A stretch of DNA of 10,992 nucleotides from PALSA-894 sp034669145 (GTDB lineage Bacteria; Pseudomonadota; Alphaproteobacteria; Rhizobiales; Xanthobacteraceae), in contig JAXDNY010000279.1 in assembly GCA_034669145.1 (NCBI GenBank), forward strand, positions 1-10,992, read 5' to 3'. Both the position numbers and the translations under genes were made by a program. The notes below the pieces were generated by a model, which saw only the letters and a program-made list of their open reading frames with translations, was not told the DNA's origin and ran no database searches. Shown one piece after another: positions 1-7,024 of this stretch (the first letter of the stretch is position 1; each line of letters opens with the position of its first letter).

Positions 1-17
1 ATCCACAAGATTTGATC

Positions 18-48
18 TAACGCACCGCTGTTACAATGCGGCGCGTTA
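18..48 (+). terminator. Possible hairpin at the end of an upstream gene
   Basis: TAACGC (18-23) pairs with GCGTTA (43-48). Inside it, after one mismatch, CCGC (25-28) pairs with GCGG (38-41), leaving a nine-base loop. The TAA at 18-20 is a stop codon in one frame, and another frame has TGA at 13-15, so a coding region to the left probably ends here. The hairpin could mark its transcript end. No run of T follows, so it is not a classical intrinsic terminator. The upstream gene cannot be identified from these few bases. Confidence 0.3.
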
Positions 49-59
49 CGTGGTTATGG

Positions 60-99
60 ATTCCGGGCTCGCGGGCTGTCGCCCGCGCCCCGGAATGAC
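60..99. repeat. Palindromic extragenic repeat abutting the recN start
   Basis: ATTCCGGG (60-67) pairs with CCCGGAAT (89-96). After a small internal loop, CGCGGGC (70-76) pairs with GCCCGCG (81-87), closing a TGTC tetraloop. The element ends in the 15-mer GCGCCCCGGAATGAC (85-99), which recurs exactly at 1976-1990 before ligA. I recall this ending, often followed by GA, as typical of dispersed palindromes in Bradyrhizobium-like genomes; that is from memory. It stops five bases before the recN ATG, so the only purine-rich sequence available for ribosome binding (GGAATGACGAGAA) is mostly repeat-derived. Confidence 0.75.
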
Positions 100-104
100 G
101 AGAA

Positions 105-1769
105 ATGCTCTCCCGCCTTTCCATCCGCGACATTGTCCTGATCGAACGGCTCGACATCGACACCGCGGCCGGCCTGTCGGTGCTCACCGGCGAAACCGGC
201 GCGGGCAAGTCGATCCTGCTCGATGCCTTCGCGCTTGCGCTCGGCAGCCGCGGCGACGCGAGCCTTGTGCGCAACGGCGCGGAGCAGGGGCAGGTCACGG
301 CCGCCTTTGAGGTCGAGCGCGGCCATCCGGCGCTCGCGCTGCTCGCCGATAACGGCATCGGTACCGAAGACGGGCTGATCCTGCGGCGCGTGCAGCTAGG
401 TGACGGGCGCACGCGCGCCTTCGTCAACGATCAGCCGGTGAGCGTGCAGATCCTGAAGGCGCTGGGCAGCGCGCTGGTGGAAATCCACGGCCAGCATGAC
501 GAACGCGCGCTGGTCGATGTCGCAACGCACCGGCGGCTGCTCGATGCCTATGCGGACCTTGAGGACGATGCCACGGCGGTCGCGCGGCTGTGGGGCGAAC
601 GGCGCACCGCCGAGGAAGCGGTTGCGGCGCACCGTGCCCGCGTCGAGCAGGCGCGGCGCGAGGCCGACTGGCTGCGCCACGCGGTCGAGGAACTAACGAA
701 GCTCAAGCCCGAGACAGGCGAGGAGACCGCGCTCGCCGAAAGGCGCGCCGCCATGATGGCGGTCGACAAGGTGGCGGAAGACCTGCGCGACGCGCATGAG
801 GCGGTCGCAGGCGACCGCTCGCCCATCTCCGCGCTCTCGGCTGCGCTGCGCCGGCTGGAGCGGCGCCGCGCGCAGGCGCCCGGCTTGATCGATCCGCCCG
901 CGAAGGCGCTCGATGCGGCGCTGACTGCGCTCGACGAGGCGCGCAGCCACCTCGATGTGGCATTGCGCGCGGCAAACCACGATCCGCGCGAACTCGATCG
1001 CATCGAGGAACGGCTGTTCGCGCTGCGCGCTGCGGGCCGCAAATACAATGTCGCGGTGGACAATCTGGCGGCATTGACGGCGAAGCACGCCGCCGATCTC
1101 GCGGCGCTCGATGCCGGGGCCGAGGCGTTGAAGCGGCTCGAAGCAGCGGCGCTCGGCGCGCAGGCAAATTACACAAAGGCGGCGGCTGCGCTGTCGGCGG
1201 CGCGCACCAAGGCTGCGGCGAAACTCGACAAGGCCGTGACGGCGGAACTCAAGCCGCTCAAGCTCGAACGCGCGCGCTTTTCAACCAACATCGAGACCGG
1301 CGAGGGCGGTCCGGACGGGATCGACCGCATCGAGTTCTGGGTGCAGACCAATCCGGGCACGCGGCCGGGGCCGCTGATGAAAGTCGCCAGCGGTGGCGAA
1401 CTCGCGCGCTTCCTGCTCGCGCTGAAGGTGGTGCTGGCCGACCGCGGCTCGGCGCCGACGCTCGTGTTCGACGAGATCGACACCGGCGCGGGCGGCGCGG
1501 TCGCGGACGCCATCGGGCTGCGGCTCGCGCGGCTCGGCGATAAAGTGCAGGTGCTCGCGGTAACGCATGCGCCGCAGGTCGCGGCGCGTGCCGACCGGCA
1601 TTATCTCATCACCAAGGATGCGCTCGCGCGGGGAAAACGTGTCGCCACAAGCGTGAGCGAGCTTGCGGCCGACCGGCGGCGCGAGGAAATCGCCCGCATG
1701 CTGGCAGGCGCCGAGATCACCGACGAGGCGCGCAAGGCGGCCGAACGGCTGATCAGGGCGGCGGGGTAG
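105..1769 (+). CDS. recN: DNA repair protein RecN
   Basis: This is a complete 554-residue RecN, an SMC-like ATPase of the cytoplasm and nucleoid that acts early in RecA-dependent double-strand-break repair, holding DNA ends or sister duplexes. The N-terminal half-domain begins MLSRLSIRDIVLIE and carries the Walker A motif GETGAGKS (residues 29-36) and the Q-loop region EIHGQHD (126-132). Residues of about 150-370 form the Ala/Glu/Arg-rich coiled-coil arms. The C-terminal half-domain has the ABC signature ASGGELAR (428-435), Walker B LVFDEIDTG (453-461) and the switch histidine in AVTHAPQVAA (H488). Length is normal for the family. The ATG at 105 is the only reasonable start: an in-frame TGA lies at 96-98 and the N-terminus matches RecN. 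No strong Shine-Dalgarno is present. The start sits five bases after a palindromic repeat. ligA follows on the same strand, an order I know from other Hyphomicrobiales. No LexA box is visible in the short upstream sequence. Confidence 0.97.
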   Translation: MLSRLSIRDIVLIERLDIDTAAGLSVLTGETGAGKSILLDAFALALGSRGDASLVRNGAEQGQVTAAFEVERGHPALALLADNGIGTEDGLILRRVQLGDGRTRAFVNDQPVSVQILKALGSALVEIHGQHDERALVDVATHRRLLDAYADLEDDATAVARLWGERRTAEEAVAAHRARVEQARREADWLRHAVEELTKLKPETGEETALAERRAAMMAVDKVAEDLRDAHEAVAGDRSPISALSAALRRLERRRAQAPGLIDPPAKALDAALTALDEARSHLDVALRAANHDPRELDRIEERLFALRAAGRKYNVAVDNLAALTAKHAADLAALDAGAEALKRLEAAALGAQANYTKAAAALSAARTKAAAKLDKAVTAELKPLKLERARFSTNIETGEGGPDGIDRIEFWVQTNPGTRPGPLMKVASGGELARFLLALKVVLADRGSAPTLVFDEIDTGAGGAVADAIGLRLARLGDKVQVLAVTHAPQVAARADRHYLITKDALARGKRVATSVSELAADRRREEIARMLAGAEITDEARKAAERLIRAAG

Positions 1770-1771
1770 CT

Positions 1772-1877
1772 GTGTCCCGCACGCGGTGCATCACCATAGC
1801 CGACGCGAACGCGTCGGCGTTCTTAGACGGCCGCGTAGCGGCCGTATGGTGGTGCACCGCAGATGCGGGACCCCGGT
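1772..1877 (+). repeat. Palindromic element copy A, with a three-way-junction fold
   Basis: The left arm GTGTCCCGCACGCGGTGCA (1772-1790) pairs with the right arm at 1853-1871. The stem continues inward through TCACCATA (1791-1798) with TATGGTGG (1845-1852). In total this is 16 pairs (one G-U), a 1x3 internal loop, then 8 pairs. The centre (1799-1844) folds into two further hairpins, so the predicted fold is a Y or cloverleaf. A second copy of the element lies inverted at 1900-1954. Every arm difference between the copies is a compensated base pair. The element starts two bases after the recN stop codon. It has no T-tract, so any terminator role would be Rho-linked or structural. It could equally be a passive palindromic repeat. 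Confidence 0.8.
1799..1844 (+). other. Two hairpins nested inside copy A
   Basis: The first hairpin pairs GCCGACGC (1799-1806) with GCGTCGGC (1811-1818) around a GAAC loop. The second pairs CGGCCGC (1828-1834) with GCGGCCG (1838-1844) around a GTA loop. The linker GTTCTTAG and A (1819-1827) separates them. Copy B has only an 11-base centre here, so this block, together with its flanking ATCACCATA-type extension, looks like an insertion into, or an expanded variant of, the basic element. Confidence 0.7.
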
Positions 1878-1899
1878 ACCTTGTGAGATGAGATAAGAA

Positions 1900-1954
1900 A
1901 CCGGGGTCCCGGGTCTGCAGCGCATCATTGCATGCTGCGCTGCGCCCGGGACAC
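1900..1954 (-). repeat. Palindromic element copy B, inverted relative to copy A
   Basis: Read on the minus strand, this begins GTGTCCCGGGCGCAGCGCA (1954-1936), matching the copy A left arm at 15 of 19 positions, and ends at 1924-1900, matching the copy A right arm at 21 of 25. On the plus strand CCCGGG (1908-1913) pairs with CCCGGG (1945-1950), and GCAGCGCA (1917-1924) pairs with TGCGCTGC (1936-1943). The outermost bases 1900-1911 also pair perfectly with 1866-1877 at the end of copy A, forming a 12-pair alternative hairpin over a 22-base loop. Copies A and B therefore cannot both be fully folded while that hairpin is present. Confidence 0.75.
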
Positions 1955-1964
1955 CAGAAGAGTG

Positions 1965-1990
1965 CGGGGCGCGGCGCGCCCCGGAATGAC
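1965..1990. repeat. Half palindromic repeat abutting the ligA start
   Basis: CGGGGCGC (1965-1972) pairs perfectly with GCGCCCCG (1976-1983) around a GGC loop. The segment ends in GCGCCCCGGAATGAC (1976-1990), identical to 85-99 before recN. The outer arm (ATTCCGGG) of the recN copy is missing on the left side, so this looks like a partial or fused copy. The ligA ATG comes six bases later, so GGAATGA of the repeat is the only plausible weak ribosome-binding sequence. Confidence 0.65.
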
Positions 1991-1996
1991 AGTGTG

Positions 1997-4114
1997 ATGG
2001 CTTCGCGCGATCTAACCAAAATCTCCGTCTCCGACCTCTCCGCCAAGCAGGCCAAGGCCGAGCATGCGCGACTGCACGCGGAACTGACCGCGCACGACAA
2101 GCGCTATTACCAGCAGGACGCGCCGACGGTCACGGATGCCGAATATGACGCGCTGCGCAAGCGCTACGGCGATATCGAACAGCGCTTCCCCGATCTGCGC
2201 ACGCTGGAAAGCCTGACGCTGAAAGTCGGCGTGGCGCCGACCGGGCGCTTCGCGAAAATTCGTCACGCGGTGCCGATGCTCTCGCTCGACAACGCGTTTT
2301 CCGAGGAGGACGTGACGCGCTTCGTCGAGCGCATCCGCCGCTTCCTCAAGCTCGACGCCGAGGAGCCACTCGTCTTCACGGCCGAGCCGAAGATCGACGG
2401 GCTGTCGATGTCGCTGCGCTACGAGGATGGCAGACTGATCAACGCCGCGACGCGCGGCGACGGCGCGGTCGGCGAGGACGTCACCGCCAACATCAAGACG
2501 CTTCACGACGTGCCGCAGCAGCTCAAGGGCAAGACCATTCCGGCGATCGCCGAAGTGCGCGGCGAAGTCTACATGACTAAGGCCGACTTCCTCGCGCTCA
2601 ACGAGCGCCAGAAGGCGGCGGGCCAAGAGCTTTACGTCAATCCGCGCAACACCGCGGCGGGTTCGTTGCGGCAGAAGGATGCCAGTATTACGGCCTCGCG
2701 ACCCTTACGCTTCTTCGCCTATGCGTGGGGACAGATGAGCGAGATGCCGGCACAGACGCATTCCGGCATGGTGAAGTGGCTCGCGAGTTGTGGCTTCAAG
2801 ACCAACCCGCTGAGCAAACTCTGCCGCTCGGCCGAGGAGTTGCTCGCGTTTCATTGTGAGATCGGGCTGAAGCGTGGCACGCTCGACTACGACATCGACG
2901 GTGTCGTCTACAAGGTCGACCGGCTCGACTGGCAGGAACGGCTCGGCTTCGTGTCGCGCAGTCCCCGCTGGGCGATCGCGCACAAGTTTCCCGCCGAGCA
3001 GGCGACGACGTTGCTCAAGGACATCGAGATCCAGGTCGGACGCACCGGCGCGCTGACGCCGGTTGCGAAGCTGGAGCCGGTCGGTGTCGGCGGCGTCATC
3101 GTGCAGAACGCCACCTTGCATAATGCCGACGAGATCGCGCGGCTCGACGTGCGCATCGGCGACACCGTGACGATCCAGCGCGCGGGCGACGTGATCCCGC
3201 AGGTGCTCGGTATCGTGCCGGAGAAGCGGCCGAAAGGCACGAAGGAATACGAATTTCCGAAGAAATGCCCGTGCCCGCTCAAGACGCCGGTGGTGCGCGA
3301 GATCAATTCGGCGGGCGAGGAGGGCGTGCGCTTCCGCTGCTCGGGCGAGTTCGCGTGCCCGTTCCAGAAGACCGAGCACCTGAAGCTGTTCGTCTCGCGC
3401 CGCGCCTTCGACATCGACGGACTTGGCGAAAAGCAGATCGATTATTTCTTCGAGCAGGGCTGGATCAGGGAACCGGCCGACATCTTCACGCTGGAAGCGC
3501 GCAATGGAAAGCTCAAGCTGGAAGAGATCGAGGGCTACGGCGAAACCTCGGTGCGCAACCTGTTCGCGGCGATCCGCGAGCGGCGCGAGATTTCGCTTGA
3601 GCGTTTCATCTATGCGCTGGGCGTGCGCCATGTCGGCGAGACCACGGCACGCGCGCTGGCACGCGGCTACGGCACATGGGAGGCGTTCCACGACGCCGCG
3701 CTGGCGGTCGCCAAGGGCGACGAGGAAACGCGCACCGAGATGGATGCGCTCGACCAGATCGGCGATACGGTGATCGATGCGCTCGCCGCCTATTTCAAGG
3801 AGAAGCACAATCGCGACATCGTGGAGCGGCTCACCAAGCAGGTGCGCATTCAGGAAGCCGAGAAACCCGCGAGCAATACCGTGGTGGCCGGCAAGACCGT
3901 GGTGTTCACCGGCTCGCTGGAGAAAATGACCCGCGAGGAGGCCAAGGCCATGGCCGAGCGGCTCGGCGCCAAGACCGCGGGCTCGGTGTCGAAGAAGACC
4001 GACTATCTGGTGGCGGGTCCCGGCGCCGGCTCCAAGCTCGACAAGGCGCGCGAGGCGGGCGTCACGGTGCTGACCGAGGACGAATGGTTCGCGCTGGTGG
4101 GCGCCGCGCGCTAA
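1997..4114 (+). CDS. ligA: NAD-dependent DNA ligase LigA
   Basis: This complete 705-residue LigA seals nicks during replication (Okazaki fragments) and repair, using NAD+ as adenylate donor. Residues 1-80 form the Ia domain that binds NMN, with the DKRYYQQDAPTVTDAEYD signature (34-51). The adenylation domain has the catalytic lysine K132 in EPKIDG, then RGDGAVGEDVT (153-163) and KFPAEQ (330-335). The OB fold follows at roughly 337-420. The zinc finger uses C424, C426, C448 and C454, so its first pair is C-x1-C rather than C-x2-C. I recall that variant from related Rhizobiales ligases. Helix-hairpin-helix repeats span about 460-600, and a BRCT domain covers about 627-705 (VFTGSLEKMTREEA, YLVAGPGAGSKL, EDEW). 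The frame stays open upstream to an ATG at 1928, but the extra 23 residues would be encoded by palindromic repeat DNA. MASRDLTK at 1997 is therefore preferred. No strong Shine-Dalgarno is visible. Confidence 0.97.
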   Translation: MASRDLTKISVSDLSAKQAKAEHARLHAELTAHDKRYYQQDAPTVTDAEYDALRKRYGDIEQRFPDLRTLESLTLKVGVAPTGRFAKIRHAVPMLSLDNAFSEEDVTRFVERIRRFLKLDAEEPLVFTAEPKIDGLSMSLRYEDGRLINAATRGDGAVGEDVTANIKTLHDVPQQLKGKTIPAIAEVRGEVYMTKADFLALNERQKAAGQELYVNPRNTAAGSLRQKDASITASRPLRFFAYAWGQMSEMPAQTHSGMVKWLASCGFKTNPLSKLCRSAEELLAFHCEIGLKRGTLDYDIDGVVYKVDRLDWQERLGFVSRSPRWAIAHKFPAEQATTLLKDIEIQVGRTGALTPVAKLEPVGVGGVIVQNATLHNADEIARLDVRIGDTVTIQRAGDVIPQVLGIVPEKRPKGTKEYEFPKKCPCPLKTPVVREINSAGEEGVRFRCSGEFACPFQKTEHLKLFVSRRAFDIDGLGEKQIDYFFEQGWIREPADIFTLEARNGKLKLEEIEGYGETSVRNLFAAIRERREISLERFIYALGVRHVGETTARALARGYGTWEAFHDAALAVAKGDEETRTEMDALDQIGDTVIDALAAYFKEKHNRDIVERLTKQVRIQEAEKPASNTVVAGKTVVFTGSLEKMTREEAKAMAERLGAKTAGSVSKKTDYLVAGPGAGSKLDKAREAGVTVLTEDEWFALVGAAR

Positions 4115-4215
4115 CTCGTGGGTTGCACTTCCCGAATGCCTTCCCTAAGGTAGTCTGCCGGTCCAGTGCGGCGGGTGGCCGGTTGTGGAGTTGGCATTCG
4201 TGTGAGTTCATCGCG

Positions 4216-5781
4216 ATGCGAAGTCTAGTGCGCCAGACGTGGTCGGCTCTGTGCCCTGATCTGAGCCGCCGAAACTGGGAAACCGACACCACCTTCAAGA
4301 TGCTGTCCAACGCCATCCTGCTGTTCGGGATGGTGCTTGTCTTGTGGGGTGCGGGCGCGGGCCTTATGCGCACGGTGTGGCTTTATGACACCGCGAAAGA
4401 GAGTTCACGCTGGCTGCAGGGGTGCAGTGACGACTGCAACGCCGCGCGAGTCATCGGCATCGTAGTGTTCGCGCTCGTTCAGATGGCGCGGGCGATCAGC
4501 GCGTTGCTCGCACTGGCGCTTATGGCCGCGGCCATTGGCGGCGCGCTGGGGTTCCTGTTTGGATTGCCGCGGCCGCCGACGGCCGCCGAGCAGCAGGAGA
4601 AACAGCGAACCGGCGCGCGCTGGAAGCTGAGCACGAACCTGACGGAAATCTCCGACTGGCTGACCAAGATCATTGTCGGCGTCGGGCTGGTCGAAGCGAC
4701 CAAGGCATGGGGTGCGTTCACGGCATCGACGGTCGTCGTTGCGGGATATCTCTTCGAATCCCGCCATGGCAGTCCTGCTGTGGTGGGATGCGCGCTTGCC
4801 GGCGGGGCGGTATTCGGATTTCTCTTCGCGTATCTCTACACGCAACTCATCATCGCGCGCCTGCTCGCGGAAGCCGACACGGGCCTGACGGCGCCGTCCA
4901 AGATAGCGACCCAGCACTTTCGTCTGATCAAACCTTCATCGCAGGCGATCGCGCCGCGCATCTCACGCAGCCGCGACCCGCGCGCCCTCGCGACCACCGC
5001 CCGTCCGGAACTGCCAGATGTGCAAACTGCGTTGCAAATTGCCTCGATCCCGTTTGGCGATCTGACCCAGCGCCCGGATGTTACCTTTGAGGATGTGTGG
5101 AATTGGGGCCGGGCCAAGGCGATCCTCAACGACTACTGCGAGGCCGCGAAGGCCTATATCCGCCTGCTCGGAACCGAACGCGGCGACACATCACCCGTGG
5201 ATGATCCGCACCTGCTCTTAGAGGCGGCGCGGGTGCTCAACGCGGCCGGTCCAACCTATCAGAACGCGGCGGCCGCTCTTGCCCAGGCCGCGCTACAGGT
5301 GCGCGACAAAGCTGAGCAGGAAGTGCGGGACGCCATAACGGGCGACGTCGCGGCGCTCCTTCTGTCCGGCCGGCTGCCGGGTGGATACAGGGAGGCGCTC
5401 ACGCTTCTCAAATCGATCGGCGAGAAACCGAGGGGAGATTCCGACACCAACGGGCGCCTGCATCTCTTGCGTGCACTCGCCAAGGGGCAAAAATACAAGG
5501 CCCTGCTCGAAGCAAAGGCAAAAGCGGGGAAAGTCGTGGACGACGACCCCGAACTGAAGGCGCTGAGAGAGGAGATCCGCGAGGACCTCAAATTCGCCTT
5601 TGGGCAGGAAGGGGGCGAGAGCCTGAAGGAGGCCAACAGGCCGTTCTGGGATCCCCATTCCGAACAGGAAGATTTGGCTGCCGAAGAGGCCGATCTGCGT
5701 GCGGTCTACCAGGCCGACACAGAGTTTCAACAGCTGGTGGACACGCCCCCCGCTCCTGCGCCCGATAAGACGGGGCAATAG
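4216..5781 (+). CDS. Membrane protein of unknown function with a TPR-like cytosolic tail
   Basis: I do not recognise a named function. From the ATG at 4216 the product is 521 residues. The N-terminal half is membrane-embedded: a helix at about 29-51, hydrophobic stretches at about 79-116 ending in GALGFLFGLPRP, an amphipathic ISDWLTKIIVGVGLVEATK segment (145-163), and helices at about 166-181 and 188-214. The combination GFLFGLPR followed by TNLTEISDWLTKIIVGVGL is one I recall from assorted uncharacterised bacterial membrane proteins. Residues of about 215-521 are soluble and mostly helical. WNWGRAKAILNDYCEAAKAYIRLL (written here from 296 to 318) and the Ala-rich helices at 333-370, 380-400 and 411-431 resemble TPR/SEL1-like repeats, without a clean consensus. 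The end is acidic and proline-rich. The start is uncertain: a TTG lies upstream in frame, and the next ATG is at 4300. Only a weak GTGAG (4202-4206) precedes 4216. The gene lies 101 bases after ligA and ends 22 bases from the convergent MFS gene. A scaffold or sensor role is only a guess. Confidence 0.85.
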   Translation: MRSLVRQTWSALCPDLSRRNWETDTTFKMLSNAILLFGMVLVLWGAGAGLMRTVWLYDTAKESSRWLQGCSDDCNAARVIGIVVFALVQMARAISALLALALMAAAIGGALGFLFGLPRPPTAAEQQEKQRTGARWKLSTNLTEISDWLTKIIVGVGLVEATKAWGAFTASTVVVAGYLFESRHGSPAVVGCALAGGAVFGFLFAYLYTQLIIARLLAEADTGLTAPSKIATQHFRLIKPSSQAIAPRISRSRDPRALATTARPELPDVQTALQIASIPFGDLTQRPDVTFEDVWNWGRAKAILNDYCEAAKAYIRLLGTERGDTSPVDDPHLLLEAARVLNAAGPTYQNAAAALAQAALQVRDKAEQEVRDAITGDVAALLLSGRLPGGYREALTLLKSIGEKPRGDSDTNGRLHLLRALAKGQKYKALLEAKAKAGKVVDDDPELKALREEIREDLKFAFGQEGGESLKEANRPFWDPHSEQEDLAAEEADLRAVYQADTEFQQLVDTPPAPAPDKTGQ

Positions 5782-5803
5782 CGGTTGGGCAGCGTATTCC
5801 GAA

Positions 5804-7024
5804 CTATTTTTTCACCAACCCGAAAAACGCCGCCAGTCCGCACGCACACAAGACAAGCACCACCAGCGCCAGTGGCAGCGCGGTCTGTGCGCCTTCGAGC
5901 AGATGGCCGATCAGCTGCGAGGTCGCCGCGCCAAGTCCCATTTGCATGAAGCCCGTGATGCCGGCCGCGGTGCCGGCCGCATCCGGGCGAACGCTGACTG
6001 CGCCGGCGATCGCGTTCGGCAGCATGAAGCCGGAGGCAAAGCCGATGATCATCTGCGGCACGAAGACGACCGCCGGACCGCCTTGCGGGACAAGCAGCAC
6101 CCACACGATGCCGACCACGGCGCCGAGCACCGTGAGGACCACGCCGGCGCGGATCATGACATCGACGCCGTATTGCGCCGACCAGCGGCCGGCGGCGAAA
6201 TTGCCCGCCATGTAGACCAGCGACAGCACCACGAACCAGATGCCGTATTCGGCCGACGTGCGGTGCATAATGGTGACGACGACATGCGGCGCGCCGCCGA
6301 TGAAGGTGAAGAACATCGCCGAATTGAAGGTCGAGACCAGCGCATAACCGATGAAGGCCGGATTGCCGAGCAGGCTCCGGGCGTCGGCGAGGAAGCGCGC
6401 GACCCCTTGGCCGGTCGGAACGGTGCGTGTCTCGGGCAATTGAAACACCGTCCAGACGAGCACGCCGGCCGCAAACACCCCGACGAACACGAAAATCGCC
6501 TGCCAGCCGTATGCGGTGTCGAGCGTGCCGCCGATCAGCGGCGCGACCATCGGCGCCACGACCATCGCCATGGTCACCCAGCCGATCATCGAGGCGGCGC
6601 GGTCGCGCTCGTAGAGATCGCGAATGACGGCGCGCGCGATCACGATGCCGCAGGTCGCGCCGAAGGCCTGCAACGTGCGCCAGACGATGAGCCCCGCGAT
6701 GGAGGTGCTGCTGAGCGCAGCGAAGTTCGCCACCACGGTGAGGACGAGGCCCGCGAGCATCACCGGCCGCCGCCCGAAGCGGTCCGACAGCGGTCCGAGC
6801 ACGAGCTGCGAGATCGCCATGCCGAGCAGGTAGAGCGAGAGCGTGAGCTGCACCGTGCCGGCGTCGGTGCCGAACGTGCCGATCAGGCCGGGCATGGCCG
6901 GCGCCAGGATATTGAGCGACAGCGGGCCGATGGCCGTCAGGCCGATCAGCAGCGCGAGCAGCCGCCACGGATGTCCCTGATCGGTGTGAACGACTGGGTC
7001 TTGCAAGCGATCCGGATCAGGCAC
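5804..7024 (-). CDS. Bcr/CflA-family MFS drug efflux transporter
   Basis: The product is a 406-residue inner-membrane proton-coupled exporter of the drug:H+ antiporter 12-TM type, in the Bcr/CflA group. Visible signatures are SLNILAPAMPGL (36-47) in helix 1, motif A GPLSDRFGRRPV (77-88), the helix-4 arginine in VWRTLQAFGA (R116), RAVIRDLYERDRAA (131-144), and motif C-like APMVAPLIGGTL (157-168). The second half carries FTFIGGAPHVVV and IGFASGFMLPNAIAG. Substrate cannot be read from the sequence; the family includes bicyclomycin, sulfonamide and chloramphenicol exporters. The chosen start is GTG at 7024, with AAGG seven bases upstream (7035-7032). The frame extends to an ATG at 7114, but that would add 30 unlikely residues lying fully inside the peptidase gene. 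The GTG start overlaps the last eight bases of the peptidase gene, which points to translational coupling in a shared transcript. Confidence 0.93.
   Translation of the reverse strand: MPDPDRLQDPVVHTDQGHPWRLLALLIGLTAIGPLSLNILAPAMPGLIGTFGTDAGTVQLTLSLYLLGMAISQLVLGPLSDRFGRRPVMLAGLVLTVVANFAALSSTSIAGLIVWRTLQAFGATCGIVIARAVIRDLYERDRAASMIGWVTMAMVVAPMVAPLIGGTLDTAYGWQAIFVFVGVFAAGVLVWTVFQLPETRTVPTGQGVARFLADARSLLGNPAFIGYALVSTFNSAMFFTFIGGAPHVVVTIMHRTSAEYGIWFVVLSLVYMAGNFAAGRWSAQYGVDVMIRAGVVLTVLGAVVGIVWVLLVPQGGPAVVFVPQMIIGFASGFMLPNAIAGAVSVRPDAAGTAAGITGFMQMGLGAATSQLIGHLLEGAQTALPLALVVLVLCACGLAAFFGLVKK

Noticed and set aside
1866..1911. Rho-independent terminator after recN
   Set aside because: The stem is strong, but the loop is 22 bases and no T-run follows. 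It is better explained by the two inverted repeat copies.
1928..1996. N-terminal extension of LigA from the ATG at 1928
   Set aside because: The 23 extra residues would be encoded by palindromic repeat DNA, and the family N-terminus aligns from the ATG at 1997.
2705..3808. Long antisense open frame across ligA
   Set aside because: High-GC coding DNA commonly leaves the opposite strand open. The translation is Arg/Leu/Asp-rich with no recognisable motif, and ligA explains the region.
3676..4215. Long open frame overlapping the end of ligA and continuous with the membrane protein
   Set aside because: It lies in another frame of a clearly conserved ligase and translates to Arg/Gly-rich sequence without family features. 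The recognisable protein starts near 4216.
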